Source of the DNA: Arabiibacter massiliensis
Lineage (GTDB): Bacteria > Actinomycetota > Coriobacteriia > Coriobacteriales > Eggerthellaceae
Assembly: GCF_900169505.1 (NCBI RefSeq)
Contig: NZ_LT827021.1
Span: forward strand, 1,736,001-1,800,000
Direction of reading: 5' to 3'
DNA length: 64,000 bases
The notes below the pieces were generated by a model. That model was given only the letters and a program-made list of their open reading frames with translations. It was not told the DNA's origin and did no database searches. Made by a program: the position numbers and the translations under genes. Shown in pieces: positions 52,413 through 60,789 of this stretch (the first letter of the stretch is position 1; each line of letters starts with the position of its first letter).

Positions 52413-53179
52413 GACCGGCCCCCTCGCTCGCCTTCCGGCCGCCCGCCGGCGGCGGCCGCGTCCTGCTCGATCATGTCGAGGAACACGTCCTCCAGGCTGT
52501 CATCGCCCACCACCTCGGCCGTGGGGCCGCACGCGCGCAGCCGCCCCTGCTTGATGATGGCCACCTTGTCGCACAGCTTCTCCACCACCTCCAGCACGTG
52601 GCTGGAGAAGAACACGGCCGAGCCGCGGTCGGCCAGCTCGCGCAGCATCTCCTTCACGTGGAACGACGCCTCCGGGTCGAGGCCGACGAACGGCTCGTCC
52701 AGCACGAGCAGCACGGGCTCGTGCACGAGCGCGCCGATGAGCACGAGCTTCTGGCGCATGCCGTGGGAGTACGACGAGATGAGGTCGCCCAGCGCGGAGG
52801 TGAGGCCCAGCCGGTCGGCGAGCACCTCGATGCGCGCGCGACGCAGGTCGGCGGGCACCTCGAATATGTCGGCGAGGTAGTTCAGGTACTGGATGCCCGT
52901 GAGGAACTCGTAGACGTCGGGGTTGTCGGGCACGTAGGCGGTGACCCGCTTGCACGCGAGCGCATCGGTGCGCACGGAGCGCCCCGCGATGCGGATGTCG
53001 CCCTCGTCGAAGCCGCCCACGCCCACGATGGCGCGGATGAGCGTGGTCTTGCCCGCGCCGTTGTGCCCGACGAAGCCGAAGATGTCCCCCGGCATGACCT
53101 CGAGCGACACCCCGTCCACCGCGCGCTTGTCGCCGAACGTCTTCACTACCTGGTTGACCGAGAGCACCGGAGAATCCAT
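52409..53179 (-). CDS. ABC transporter ATPase
   Basis: Protein of 256 residues. Seen: Walker A GHNGAGKTT, signature YSHGMRQKL, Walker B LLVLDEP, and H-loop SSHVLEVVEK. First gene of the operon ATPase-permease-DUF1648-gntR-DUF1648. ATG with AAGGAAAGGAAGTCGC. On its strand TTGCTT, a 17-bp spacer and TAGCAT form a promoter that overlaps the inverted repeat at 53203-53223, which supports repression by the GntR protein. Confidence 0.9.
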   Translation of the reverse strand: MDSPVLSVNQVVKTFGDKRAVDGVSLEVMPGDIFGFVGHNGAGKTTLIRAIVGVGGFDEGDIRIAGRSVRTDALACKRVTAYVPDNPDVYEFLTGIQYLNYLADIFEVPADLRRARIEVLADRLGLTSALGDLISSYSHGMRQKLVLIGALVHEPVLLVLDEPFVGLDPEASFHVKEMLRELADRGSAVFFSSHVLEVVEKLCDKVAIIKQGRLRACGPTAEVVGDDSLEDVFLDMIEQDAAAAGGRPEGERGGRS

Positions 53180-53202
53180 GCGACTTCCTTTCCTTGCCTG
53201 TT

Positions 53203-53223
53203 TGTTATATTTATGCTATAACA
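53203..53223. promoter_or_regulatory. Inverted repeat, probable GntR (YtrA) operator
   Basis: TGTTATA (53203-53209) and TATAACA (53217-53223) with a 7-bp centre overlap the -10 region of the ABC operon, 24-44 bp before the ATPase start. Confidence 0.55.
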
Positions 53224-53260
53224 GATGGAACAAGAAAGCAAGTGCCAATGCACAAACAAA

Positions 53261-53276
53261 TGTTTCACGTGAAACA
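53261..53276. other. parS site
   Basis: Exact TGTTTCACGTGAAACA in the divergent spacer between the ABC operon and the CPBP gene, 28 kb from the other three copies. Confidence 0.85.
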
Positions 53277-53300
53277 TCGAGCGGAAGAGAGGCGGAAGAC

Positions 53301-54263
53301 ATGAAGCGCATCGCGGTGTTCTTGGCAGTGACGTTCGCTCTGACGTGGGCGTACGAGTTCGGGGTGGTGTACCCGGTGTCGTCGGGGGCCATCGTCGGCG
53401 TTCCGCCCGTCGCCACGCAGCTCGTCACCGGCGCAGCCATGCTCTTCCCCGCCATCGGCGTGCTCATCACGCGCCTCGTCACGCGCGAGGGGTTCAAGAA
53501 CAGCGTCATCAAGCCGCGCGGGTTCAAGCGCACGTGGCCGTGGTTCCTCGTGGCGTGGTTCGCGCCGGCGGCGCTGGCCTGCGCGGGTGCGGCCGTGTAC
53601 TTCGTCGCGTTCCCGCAGGACTTCGACCCCTCGATGTCGCTCATCCTGGCCACCGCGCAGCAGCAGGTGGAAGCGACGGGCGGCGCGCAGGTGACCGCCG
53701 ACGCGCTGCGCTCGATGCTGCTCATGCAGCTGCCGTTCGCCGTGCTCATGGCGCCTGCGCTCAACATCGTCACGACGTTCGGCGAGGAGTGGGGCTGGCG
53801 CGGCTACCTGGTGCCGAAGGTGGCCGCCAAGATGCGCATCGTGCCGACGCTGCTGGTCACGGGCGTAATCTGGGGCCTGTGGCACGCGCCGCTCACTGTG
53901 ATCGGCCACAACTACGGCATGGGGTATCTCGGCTGGCCCGTCACGGGGATCCTCGCGATGTGCGCCTTCTGCATCGTGATGGGCATCTTCCTCACCTACG
54001 TCACCGTGCGCACGGGCAGCTGCCTGGCCGCCGCCATCGGGCATGGCGCGATCAACGGCTTCCTGAACGCCGTGGTGATCTTCTCGGCCACCGGCGGCAA
54101 CCCCTTCGTGGGCCCGCTCGCCACCGGCATCGTGGGCGGCAGCGCCTTCATCGTGGCGGCGGCCGTCATGCTGTGGGACCTCCGCCGCCGCGAGAAGGCC
54201 GGCACCCTCGCCATGCCGAAGGCGGGCCTCCCCGACGACATGACGAAAGCCGACCTCGCCTAA
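53301..54263 (+). CDS. CPBP family intramembrane metalloprotease
   Basis: Protein of 320 residues with about eight spans. Seen: the three family motifs, E162-E163-x3-R167 in EEWGWRGYL, H195 in WGLWHAP and H248 in IGHGAIN, which match the glutamate and histidine active site of the Rce1-like/Abi family. Known: bacterial members process peptides or lipoproteins, or give self-immunity to bacteriocins; substrate unknown here. ATG at 53301 follows GAGAGGCGGAAGAC. Divergent from the ABC operon. Confidence 0.85.
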   Translation: MKRIAVFLAVTFALTWAYEFGVVYPVSSGAIVGVPPVATQLVTGAAMLFPAIGVLITRLVTREGFKNSVIKPRGFKRTWPWFLVAWFAPAALACAGAAVYFVAFPQDFDPSMSLILATAQQQVEATGGAQVTADALRSMLLMQLPFAVLMAPALNIVTTFGEEWGWRGYLVPKVAAKMRIVPTLLVTGVIWGLWHAPLTVIGHNYGMGYLGWPVTGILAMCAFCIVMGIFLTYVTVRTGSCLAAAIGHGAINGFLNAVVIFSATGGNPFVGPLATGIVGGSAFIVAAAVMLWDLRRREKAGTLAMPKAGLPDDMTKADLA

Positions 54264-54293
54264 CCGCCCGGTCACCGCACACCTGCCAAGCCT

Positions 54294-54350
54294 CATCTTC
54301 GCTCCAAAAACACGCCTCAGCGCACGAGGCGTGTTTTTGGAGCGAAGATG
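54294..54350. repeat. Dispersed long hairpin, family B (copy 1)
   Basis: 25-bp perfect arms (from CATCTTCGCTCC to ACACGCCTC) with a 7-nt loop AGCGCAC, between the convergent CPBP and molybdopterin genes. The same hairpin occurs at 57504-57562 with compensating changes in both arms (CCAAAAA/TTTTTGG against CCGAAAA/TTTTCGG). Confidence 0.85.
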
Positions 54351-54401
54351 TGCGGAATCGAACGGGAGCCTCGGCCGCACGGCCAAGGCTCCCTCTCATC
54401 C

Positions 54402-56651
54402 CTACAGGTTGACCTTCCCCTTCCCCGTGCGCTCCACCTCGCAGAGGCCGGAGCGGAAGGGCGGGAAGCCGGTGATGGGGTCGAAGTCGCGCGTGGTGAG
54501 CAGGTTGATGTCGGCCTGATGCCAGCCGTGGAAGACGTCCACCGCGCCGGGCAGCACGAGGTTCGTGAGCTCGGCCTTCATCGTCACCTCGCCGAACTGG
54601 TTGAACACGCGCACCTGCGCGCCGTCGGTGATGCCGCGCGCCTCCGCGTCGTCCGGGTGCAGGCGCACCACCGGGTCGGGCATGAACTGGTTGAGCCACG
54701 GCAGGTCGCGCAGCTTCGAGTGCGTGTAGTACGGCACGCGCGAGCCGCTGTTCAGCACCAGCGGGTAGTCCTTCGCCTCATCGGGCGTGCTCACGGGGCT
54801 GTGCACCGGTTCCTCGTACACCGGCAGGCCATCGAAGCCGTACTGCTTCAGAATCTCGGACACGAACTCTATCTTGCCCGTGGGCGTGTTGAAGCCGGGC
54901 TGGCCGTCCTTGCGCAGCAGGCCCTCGGCGTACTTGCGCTCGCCCTTCACGCCGCCCGGCACCTCGTAGCCCTCGGGATGCTGCCGCAAAAGCTCCAGCG
55001 AGATGTCGATGCCCGCGCCCTGGTACATGTCGTCGAGCGCCGCCTCCACGCTGCCGCCGTAGCACTCCTCCGTAAAGCCCAGCGCGCAGCCGATCTCCAG
55101 GATGATCCGCCAGTCCTCGCGGCACTGGCCCGCCGGCTCCACCACGGGGTCGCGATGCCATATCTTGCGGCCGAAGACGGCGGGCGGGGCCATGCGCTCG
55201 TAGCACATGGCGGCCGGCAGCAGCATGTCAACCAGATCGTGCGTCCAAGGGCGCATGTAGTAGTCGATGGCCACGGTGAACTCCATGTCCTGGATGGCCT
55301 TCTGGTACTCGGGCGTCTGCGGCCACATCATCGAGTTCACGCCCAGCAGCACGCCCGCGCGGATCTTGCCATCGGCCACCAGTTCCGGCAGGTGCGCGGT
55401 CTGGATCATCTTGAAATAGTGCGCCCACACCGGGAAGTCGTCCTTGTCCAGGCGCTTGTCCTGCAGGCCCTTCTCGTCGTACATCTTCTCCAGGCGGAAC
55501 GCCGCGGTGGACGCCGAGTAATCGAACGGCAGCCCCGGCCCCATGGCCAGGCCGCCGGCTACATCGATGTCGCCCGTGAGCGCGATGATGGAGTACACCG
55601 CGCGCTGGAAGTTGCCCACGTTGGTGGCGTGGCATGCGCCCGCCGAGCTGGACACCAGCGTGGCCGGCGAGTTCTCGCAGATCAGATGCACCGCTTCCTC
55701 AAGCTTGGCGGCGGGCACCCAGGTGATCTCCTCCACGCGCTCCGGCGTGAACTCGGCCGCGTAGGCCGCCAGCTCGTCGAAGCCGTGCGTCCACTGCTCC
55801 ACGAACTCCTTGTCGTAGAGGCCGTCGCGGATCATGATGTTGATGAAGCCGAGCGCCAGCGCGCCGTCGGTGCCGGGACGCAGCTGCAAGTGGATGTCGG
55901 CGAGGCCGGTCACCGTGGGCGTGATGCGCGGGTCCACGATGACGAACTTGCAGCCGCGCTCCTTCTGCTTCATCATGGCGCCGAAGCGGTACGGCTGCGA
56001 CCAGGCCGGATTGAGCGACCACACCAGGCAGCTGGCCGTGGCGTCCGTGGGGTCGGAACCCATGGTGAGCTGCCCCGTGACCAGCTGCGAGCACATCCAA
56101 GTAGCCGCCGCGCACGTGGAGCTCTCCGTGCCGTAGGTTGGCGAGCCGAACAGCGTGGCCAGGCGCTGCATGGCTCCGCGCGGCTCCTTCGGGTCGCCGC
56201 AGTAGAACAGCACGGCCTCCGGGCCGCTTTCCTCCTTGATGCGGTTGAACTCGCTCGCGATGCGCGCGTACGCGTCGTCCCACGAGATGGGCTCCCACTC
56301 CGGCGCGCCCGTGCCCTTGGCGTTCGTGCGCGCCATCGGGTACGTGATGCGGTGCGGGTCGTAGAGCTCCTGCAGGCTGGAGACGCCCTTGGCGCAGATG
56401 GGCGACGCGGGGTACTGGTCGCGCGACTCCACGCGCACCACCTTGCCGTCCTTCACGCTGGCGGCGATGCCGCACTTCGGCACGTGGTTGCACATGTCGC
56501 AGTACGTGTACTTGACCTCGACGGGCGCCTCCTCGGCGATGGCGCCCTCCGGGTGGACGATGTCGTAGCCGCCGGCCACGAGCGCGGCCCCGGCGACCGC
56601 CGCCGAGCCCTTCAGAAACGTGCGGCGGGAAACGTTGCAGTAGTCGGTCAT
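54402..56651 (-). CDS. Tat-exported molybdopterin oxidoreductase, DMSO reductase family catalytic subunit
   Basis: Protein of 749 residues. Seen: Tat signal RRTFLKG at 9-15; iron-sulfur cluster ligands C51, C54, C60 and C86; the molybdopterin oxidoreductase fold; and GSPTYGTESSTCAAATW, in which C180 is the likely molybdenum ligand, as in polysulfide/thiosulfate-type enzymes; and the molydop-binding C-terminal domain. Known: Eggerthellaceae use this family for respiration and for dehydroxylation of catechols. The length is on the short side of that group. It forms an operon with the iron-sulfur subunit upstream; no membrane anchor or chaperone gene is present. Substrate unknown. ATG at 56651. 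Confidence 0.88.
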   Translation of the reverse strand: MTDYCNVSRRTFLKGSAAVAGAALVAGGYDIVHPEGAIAEEAPVEVKYTYCDMCNHVPKCGIAASVKDGKVVRVESRDQYPASPICAKGVSSLQELYDPHRITYPMARTNAKGTGAPEWEPISWDDAYARIASEFNRIKEESGPEAVLFYCGDPKEPRGAMQRLATLFGSPTYGTESSTCAAATWMCSQLVTGQLTMGSDPTDATASCLVWSLNPAWSQPYRFGAMMKQKERGCKFVIVDPRITPTVTGLADIHLQLRPGTDGALALGFINIMIRDGLYDKEFVEQWTHGFDELAAYAAEFTPERVEEITWVPAAKLEEAVHLICENSPATLVSSSAGACHATNVGNFQRAVYSIIALTGDIDVAGGLAMGPGLPFDYSASTAAFRLEKMYDEKGLQDKRLDKDDFPVWAHYFKMIQTAHLPELVADGKIRAGVLLGVNSMMWPQTPEYQKAIQDMEFTVAIDYYMRPWTHDLVDMLLPAAMCYERMAPPAVFGRKIWHRDPVVEPAGQCREDWRIILEIGCALGFTEECYGGSVEAALDDMYQGAGIDISLELLRQHPEGYEVPGGVKGERKYAEGLLRKDGQPGFNTPTGKIEFVSEILKQYGFDGLPVYEEPVHSPVSTPDEAKDYPLVLNSGSRVPYYTHSKLRDLPWLNQFMPDPVVRLHPDDAEARGITDGAQVRVFNQFGEVTMKAELTNLVLPGAVDVFHGWHQADINLLTTRDFDPITGFPPFRSGLCEVERTGKGKVNL

Positions 56652-56668
56652 GATGATCCCCTCTCCCC

Positions 56669-57322
56669 CTATTCGGCCTTCTCCGGCGCGTACGGCGCGT
56701 CGGACGGCAGCGCCTCGAGCGGCATGCCGTCCACCGGACGGTAATAGAACGACGTGTCGTCGATGCGCGCCACTGCCTCGTCGCCGGCGATGAACTTCGA
56801 CACCGGGCTCTCCGGATCGTCCAGGTCGCCGAAGTAGCGCGCGCGGCCCGGGCAGTTCACCACGCAGGCCGGCTGCTTGCCCTCGGCCAGCCGCGCCTCG
56901 CAGAAGATGCACTTCTCGGCCACCAGCTCGCGCTGCACGCCGTACTTCTCGTAGGGCGCGGGCACGTCGGCGCCGAACAGGTTCTCGCTTTTGCGGTTGA
57001 GCTTGCGCGCGCCGTACGGGCACGCCGCCAGGCACATTCCGCACGCGATGCACTTCTCGTAGGCGATGACGGTGATGCCGTCGTCGCGTCGGACGCTCGC
57101 GCCCGTGGGGCACGCGTCCACGCACTCCGGCTTCTCGCACTGCATGCACGCATGCGGCACGTACGCGCGACCGCTCTCTCCCACCTTCGTGCCCCATTCG
57201 CACACGTCCAGGATGTTCCACGAAACGCCGGGCTTCTGGTTGTTCTGCATCTGGCACGCCACCACGCACGCGCCGCACCCCGCGCACCTGCGCAGGTCGA
57301 TGGCCATTCCGTACTTCGTCAT
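56669..57322 (-). CDS. Four-cluster ferredoxin subunit (DmsB/PsrB-like)
   Basis: Protein of 217 residues. Seen: 16 cysteines in four groups: 13/16/19/23, 59/62/67/71, 91/94/97/101 and 138/141/153/157, the pattern of four [4Fe-4S] clusters. It has no signal peptide and should travel with the Tat-exported catalytic subunit. It passes electrons from a quinol source to the molybdenum centre. ATG at 57322 after GAGAGGACAAGGGG. First gene of the operon, 17 bp before the catalytic gene. Confidence 0.92.
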   Translation of the reverse strand: MTKYGMAIDLRRCAGCGACVVACQMQNNQKPGVSWNILDVCEWGTKVGESGRAYVPHACMQCEKPECVDACPTGASVRRDDGITVIAYEKCIACGMCLAACPYGARKLNRKSENLFGADVPAPYEKYGVQRELVAEKCIFCEARLAEGKQPACVVNCPGRARYFGDLDDPESPVSKFIAGDEAVARIDDTSFYYRPVDGMPLEALPSDAPYAPEKAE

Positions 57323-57455
57323 CCCCTTGTCCTCTCTCCTCGCTTTCCCCCGGGCGCGCGAACCGCGCCCGCTACCGCGCACTCTACGACGAAGCGAGGG
57401 CGCGTTCCAGACGCGTCCGCAACAACGGAAACCAAGGTTTCGCGCACCCGCGAAT

Positions 57456-57469
57456 CTGGCGTACGCCAG
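57456..57469. promoter_or_regulatory. 14-bp palindrome, candidate operator
   Basis: CTGGCGTACGCCAG is a perfect palindrome 134 bp before the ferredoxin start and 212 bp before the Crp/Fnr start. A dimeric Crp/Fnr regulator could bind here, although it does not resemble the canonical CRP or FNR site. Confidence 0.35.
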
Positions 57470-57503
57470 GTTTGAGACAAAGGGTCGGGTCACCTGCCGA
57501 CCC

Positions 57504-57562
57504 CGATCTTCGCTCCGAAAACACGCCTCAGCGCACGAGGCGTGTTTTCGGAGCGAAGATCG
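57504..57562. repeat. Dispersed long hairpin, family B (copy 2)
   Basis: 26-bp perfect arms (CGATCTTCGCTCC to ACACGCCTC) and the same loop AGCGCAC as copy 1. The flank CACCTGCC is also shared, 8 bp before each hairpin, so the mobile or copied unit is longer than the stem. Confidence 0.85.
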
Positions 57563-57611
57563 AGATTGCGGCCGTCGAGGCTCGCCGCGCGTGCCATTGT
57601 CCCCAGGCTCT

Positions 57612-57640
57612 TTGTCTCGTCCGTCCGAAAGTGCTAGTAT
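57612..57640 (+). promoter_or_regulatory. Sigma-70 type promoter of the Crp/Fnr gene
   Basis: TTGTCT (57612-57617), a 17-bp spacer, TAGTAT (57635-57640), 41 bp before the start codon. Confidence 0.55.
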
Positions 57641-57680
57641 TCCCGTGGGACATGAGCGCCGCGAAGCCTGAGGGGGATCC

Positions 57681-58397
57681 ATGGCGACCGAAGAGGACTA
57701 CCGTTCCATCCTGATACCCACGCAGCCGTTCCGGCGGCTGAGGATAGCCGACTACAAGGACCAAGGCCGCAAGAAGAAGCTGTTCAAAGGCGAGTACATC
57801 CGCACCAGCGCGAAAACCATCGACGACTTGTACTATTACTACATCGACGAGGGGCAGATCGTGGCCACGTTCGAGCAGGAATCGGGCGAACCCGCGCCGC
57901 TGTACTGGCGCAACGCCGGCAACGCATTCTCCGCCGAGTACAACGACTACGCGTCGATCGGGCGGTACAAGGCGCGGTTCATCGCCGCGAAGAACACCGT
58001 GCTGTTCGCGTTCACGCAGCGCCAGCTCTACGAGCTCATGCGCGAGGACGCCGAGCTGTTCTACGAGTTCGTGAACGTGTGCCATATGTCGTTCGCCCAG
58101 ATGGGGCACCGGATCAGCAACACCGGCTACCAGTCGTCCACCAAGCGCATGACCATGTGGCTGCAGAAGCTCTGCGCCACGCAGGCGCCGCTTGCCGACG
58201 GCACCTTCGACATCCCCTGCAACCTCACGCTGCAACAGCTCTCCGAGCTGCTGTCCATCCACATCACCACCTGCACGAAGCTGGTGGCCGCGCTCGAGGC
58301 CGAGGGCGTCATCGAGCGCACGCGCACGCACATCCGCATCCTCGATATGCCGAAGCTCGTGCACTACAGCGCCGAGGACAGCTCGATCGCGTACTGA
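57681..58397 (+). CDS. Crp/Fnr family transcriptional regulator
   Basis: Protein of 238 residues. Seen: an N-terminal cyclic-nucleotide-binding-like barrel and a C-terminal Crp-type HTH (LTLQQLSELLSIHITTCTKL, VAALEAEGVIERTRTHIRIL). The cysteine cluster of FNR is absent from the N-terminus, so it does not sense oxygen with an iron-sulfur cluster; the ligand is unknown. It is divergent from the molybdopterin operon and most likely controls it. ATG at 57681 follows GAGGGGGATCC. Confidence 0.87.
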   Translation: MATEEDYRSILIPTQPFRRLRIADYKDQGRKKKLFKGEYIRTSAKTIDDLYYYYIDEGQIVATFEQESGEPAPLYWRNAGNAFSAEYNDYASIGRYKARFIAAKNTVLFAFTQRQLYELMREDAELFYEFVNVCHMSFAQMGHRISNTGYQSSTKRMTMWLQKLCATQAPLADGTFDIPCNLTLQQLSELLSIHITTCTKLVAALEAEGVIERTRTHIRILDMPKLVHYSAEDSSIAY

Positions 58398-58423
58398 ATG
58401 AGGCAAAGGGACGGGGCGCGCCT

Positions 58424-58552
58424 TGTCATCCTGAGCGGAGCGACCGAAGGGAGCGGAGTCGAAGGATCCCGTGCGGCGCCAGCTGTGACGCTTCTCGCTG
58501 ACGCCGCCTGGGATCCTTCGACTCCGCGCTTCGCGCTGCGCTCAGGATGACA
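58424..58552. repeat. Dispersed composite palindrome, family C (copy 1)
   Basis: Outer arms TGTCATCCTGAGCG (58424-58437) and CGCTCAGGATGACA (58539-58552) and inner 16-bp arms GGAGTCGAAGGATCCC (58455-58470)/GGGATCCTTCGACTCC (58510-58525). It separates the convergent Crp/Fnr and MFS genes. The same motif is widespread in bacterial genomes. Confidence 0.85.
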
Positions 58553-58581
58553 TCCGGCGCCTTTCATGGCGCGGTCCTTCC

Positions 58582-59964
58582 CTAGCGCACCTTCGCGACG
58601 ATGAAGCCGAGGGTGGCCACGGCCATGACGGCCGAGAAGCCGAAGGCCAGCTGGTAGGCGAGCGCCGGGTTCGCCAGCCCCGCCGCCGACGCGCCCACTG
58701 TGGCGATGATGAACACCATGGCCGACGTCCCCAGCGACGCGCACGCCTGGCGCGTCGCGATGCAGAACGACGAGCCGTCGGCCACGTGCGGGCGCGGCAG
58801 CTGCGCGAGGCTCCACGACGTGAGCGGCCCCACCAGGCCCGACACGCCCACGGCGCGCACCGCCTGGCAGAGCGTGACCAGCCAAAGCGGCGTGTCCGCG
58901 TCGAGGAACGACATGAGCACCGCCCCTGCCGCCAGAAACGCGCCCGACACGAGCGCGACCGGACGCACGCCCACCTTGTCGGTGAGCACGCCCGCCAGCG
59001 GGTTGAGCAAAAGCGCGCACACGGTGCCGGGCAGCAGCACTACGCCCGCGTCGAGCGCCGTGCCGCCGCAGAGCCCTTCCACATACAGCGGCACGATGAG
59101 CGTGACGCCCATGAACGAGGCGTTGAGCAGGTTCTGCGCGATGAATCCGGCGCGGTACTGGCGCGAGTCGAAGATGCGCATGCTGATGAGCGGGTCGTCC
59201 ACGCGGTTCTGCCGGCGCACGAACAGCACGAGGAAGAACGCCCCCAGAACAAGCGGCGTCCAGATGAAGGGGCTGTCGAGAGAGAAGCTGCTGGCGTCGG
59301 AGAACGCGAGCAGAAGGCCGCCGAACCCGAGCGTGGAGAGCGCGAGCGACGCCACGTCGAGGCGCGCGTCTTTGTCGGGCGCGGCCGAGGGCCTGATGAG
59401 CGCCGCTGCGGCCACCGCGAGCATGACGAGCGCCGCCACGAGCACGATGAAGAAGCTGCGCCACCCGAAGGCGAAGCTCATGGCCCCGCCGATGGTGGGC
59501 CCGATGTTGGGCGCGAAACCCATCGCGATGCCCGCGATGCCCATGGCCGTGGCCTGGCGGCCGCGGGGGAAGCGCGTCATGGCGATGGTCTGCATGAGCG
59601 GCATGAGCATGCCGGTGGACACCGCCTGCAGCACGCGCCCCGCCAAGAGCACGCCGAAATTGGGCGCGAAGAGGTCGGCCAGCGCGCCGGCCAGGAAGAA
59701 CGCGAGCGCGATGAACACGTGCTGGCGCACCGAGAAGCGCCGCGAGAGGAACGTAGCCACCGGCACGGTGACGCCCAGCACGAGCATATAGCTGGTAGTG
59801 AGCCATTGGCCGAGGTCGACGGCCAGGCCGAACTCGCCCATGATGTCGCCGAGCATGGCGTTGACCGCCGTCTGCGAGAGGTTGCCCGACGCGGAGGCCA
59901 GCACCACGACGGCGAACAGGCTGTACACCGCCGCCCTCCCCTGCTTCTGCCGCTCCTCGTCCAC
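58582..59964 (-). CDS. MFS multidrug efflux transporter, DHA2 type
   Basis: Protein of 460 residues with 14 predicted spans and the DHA2 features QTAVNAMLGDI near span 1, LAGRVLQAVSTGMLMPLMQ, and a proline/glycine motif GFAPNIGPTIGG in span 5. Resembles EmrB/MdrL-like exporters. Predicted start is the GTG at 59964, with GAAGGAGGCGGC just upstream, rather than the longer frame from 60027. Substrate unknown. It is divergent from the DUF1648 pair at 60130. Confidence 0.85.
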   Translation of the reverse strand: MDEERQKQGRAAVYSLFAVVVLASASGNLSQTAVNAMLGDIMGEFGLAVDLGQWLTTSYMLVLGVTVPVATFLSRRFSVRQHVFIALAFFLAGALADLFAPNFGVLLAGRVLQAVSTGMLMPLMQTIAMTRFPRGRQATAMGIAGIAMGFAPNIGPTIGGAMSFAFGWRSFFIVLVAALVMLAVAAAALIRPSAAPDKDARLDVASLALSTLGFGGLLLAFSDASSFSLDSPFIWTPLVLGAFFLVLFVRRQNRVDDPLISMRIFDSRQYRAGFIAQNLLNASFMGVTLIVPLYVEGLCGGTALDAGVVLLPGTVCALLLNPLAGVLTDKVGVRPVALVSGAFLAAGAVLMSFLDADTPLWLVTLCQAVRAVGVSGLVGPLTSWSLAQLPRPHVADGSSFCIATRQACASLGTSAMVFIIATVGASAAGLANPALAYQLAFGFSAVMAVATLGFIVAKVR

Positions 59965-60094
59965 GCCGCCTCCTTCGTCCGTCGCAACGCCGTCGCGGCG
60001 CGCGAAGCCCCAGTATATCCCAACCAACCGGCCCTCGACGCGCCGCGCCGTTCGCCCTGCCGCCCATTGCGCCGCAATCGCCGGTCAGATATAC

Positions 60095-60107
60095 TTAGCA
60101 TTGCTAA
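60095..60107. promoter_or_regulatory. Palindrome TTAGCATTGCTAA, candidate operator
   Basis: TTAGCA-T-TGCTAA is a perfect palindrome, followed by a further TTAGCAA half site (60109-60115), 14-35 bp before the DUF1648 gene start. The sequence around it (TATACTTAGC) may be part of the promoter. Confidence 0.45.
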
Positions 60108-60129
60108 ATTAGCAAGCGAGGAGGCCGAG

Positions 60130-60789
60130 ATGGACGCTCTGAAAACCGATCTGAACGGCGAAGGTGCCAAGCCGCAGCCCGTTCGCTACGGCCGCATCGC
60201 GGTGCTCGCCGCGCTCGCCGTGCTCCCGCTCGTGGTGACCGCCGCCGCACAGCCCCTGCTCCCCGACACAGTGCCGGTGCACTTCGACGTGGACGGCCCC
60301 GATCGCTGGGGATCGAAGGCCGAGCTGTTCGTGGGCGCGGGCATAATCGCCGTCCTCGAGCTCGCGGTGGCCCTCCTGTTCGCCGTCCTCGAGCGGCAGC
60401 GGGCGGCCGGGCGCGAGGACTGGATCGTGTCGGGCAGCTTCAACGGCCGCATGTCGTTTCCCGTGGTGGCGGGCGCGTTCGCCGTGCTCGACCTGTTCCA
60501 GGCGGCGAGCGTGGCCATGTGCTTCGGCGAGGCCGGACTCGCCGTGCCCGTCGATCCGGGGAAGCTGTACGTGTACGCGCTCCTCGGGATAGTCCTCCTC
60601 GCCATGTTGGCGCCGGCGCTCTACATGCTCGTCACCGGCAAGGGCCTCTCGCTTGTGAACTTCCATCCCGGCTCGAGCGAGCTGGAGCGGAAGATGGGTG
60701 CCGACACGCAGCAGGCGCGCGCCATCGGCGGCCTGCTGCTGTTCCTCGCAGCGTTCGTCGCCGTGGAGTTTTTGCTGGTGGTCAAATGA
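60130..60789 (+). CDS. DUF1648 family membrane protein
   Basis: Protein of 219 residues with five or so spans and the DUF1648 signature LLPDTVPVHFDVDGPDRWGS after the first span. Related to the small protein at 50459 and to the middle of 48797. ATG at 60130 follows AGCGAGGAGGCCGAG. Its stop overlaps the next start (ATGA). Role unknown; likely paired with the small protein downstream. Confidence 0.8.
   Translation: MDALKTDLNGEGAKPQPVRYGRIAVLAALAVLPLVVTAAAQPLLPDTVPVHFDVDGPDRWGSKAELFVGAGIIAVLELAVALLFAVLERQRAAGREDWIVSGSFNGRMSFPVVAGAFAVLDLFQAASVAMCFGEAGLAVPVDPGKLYVYALLGIVLLAMLAPALYMLVTGKGLSLVNFHPGSSELERKMGADTQQARAIGGLLLFLAAFVAVEFLLVVK

Larger units (their letters stand above)
57323..57680. other. 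358-bp divergent control region
   Basis: Between the molybdopterin operon and the Crp/Fnr gene. It holds a 14-bp palindrome (57456-57469), GAGACAAAG (57474-57482) inverted at 57610-57618, a family B hairpin (57504-57562) and a promoter for the regulator (57612-57640). No gene. Confidence 0.7.

Noticed and set aside
50505..52880. 791-codon open frame antisense to the ABC permease
   Set aside because: Low-complexity composition and no motif; the minus strand encodes clear ABC transporter proteins.
56652..57287. Upstream extension of the molybdopterin catalytic frame
   Set aside because: It runs antagonistically through the ferredoxin gene in another frame; the Tat signal marks the start at 56651.
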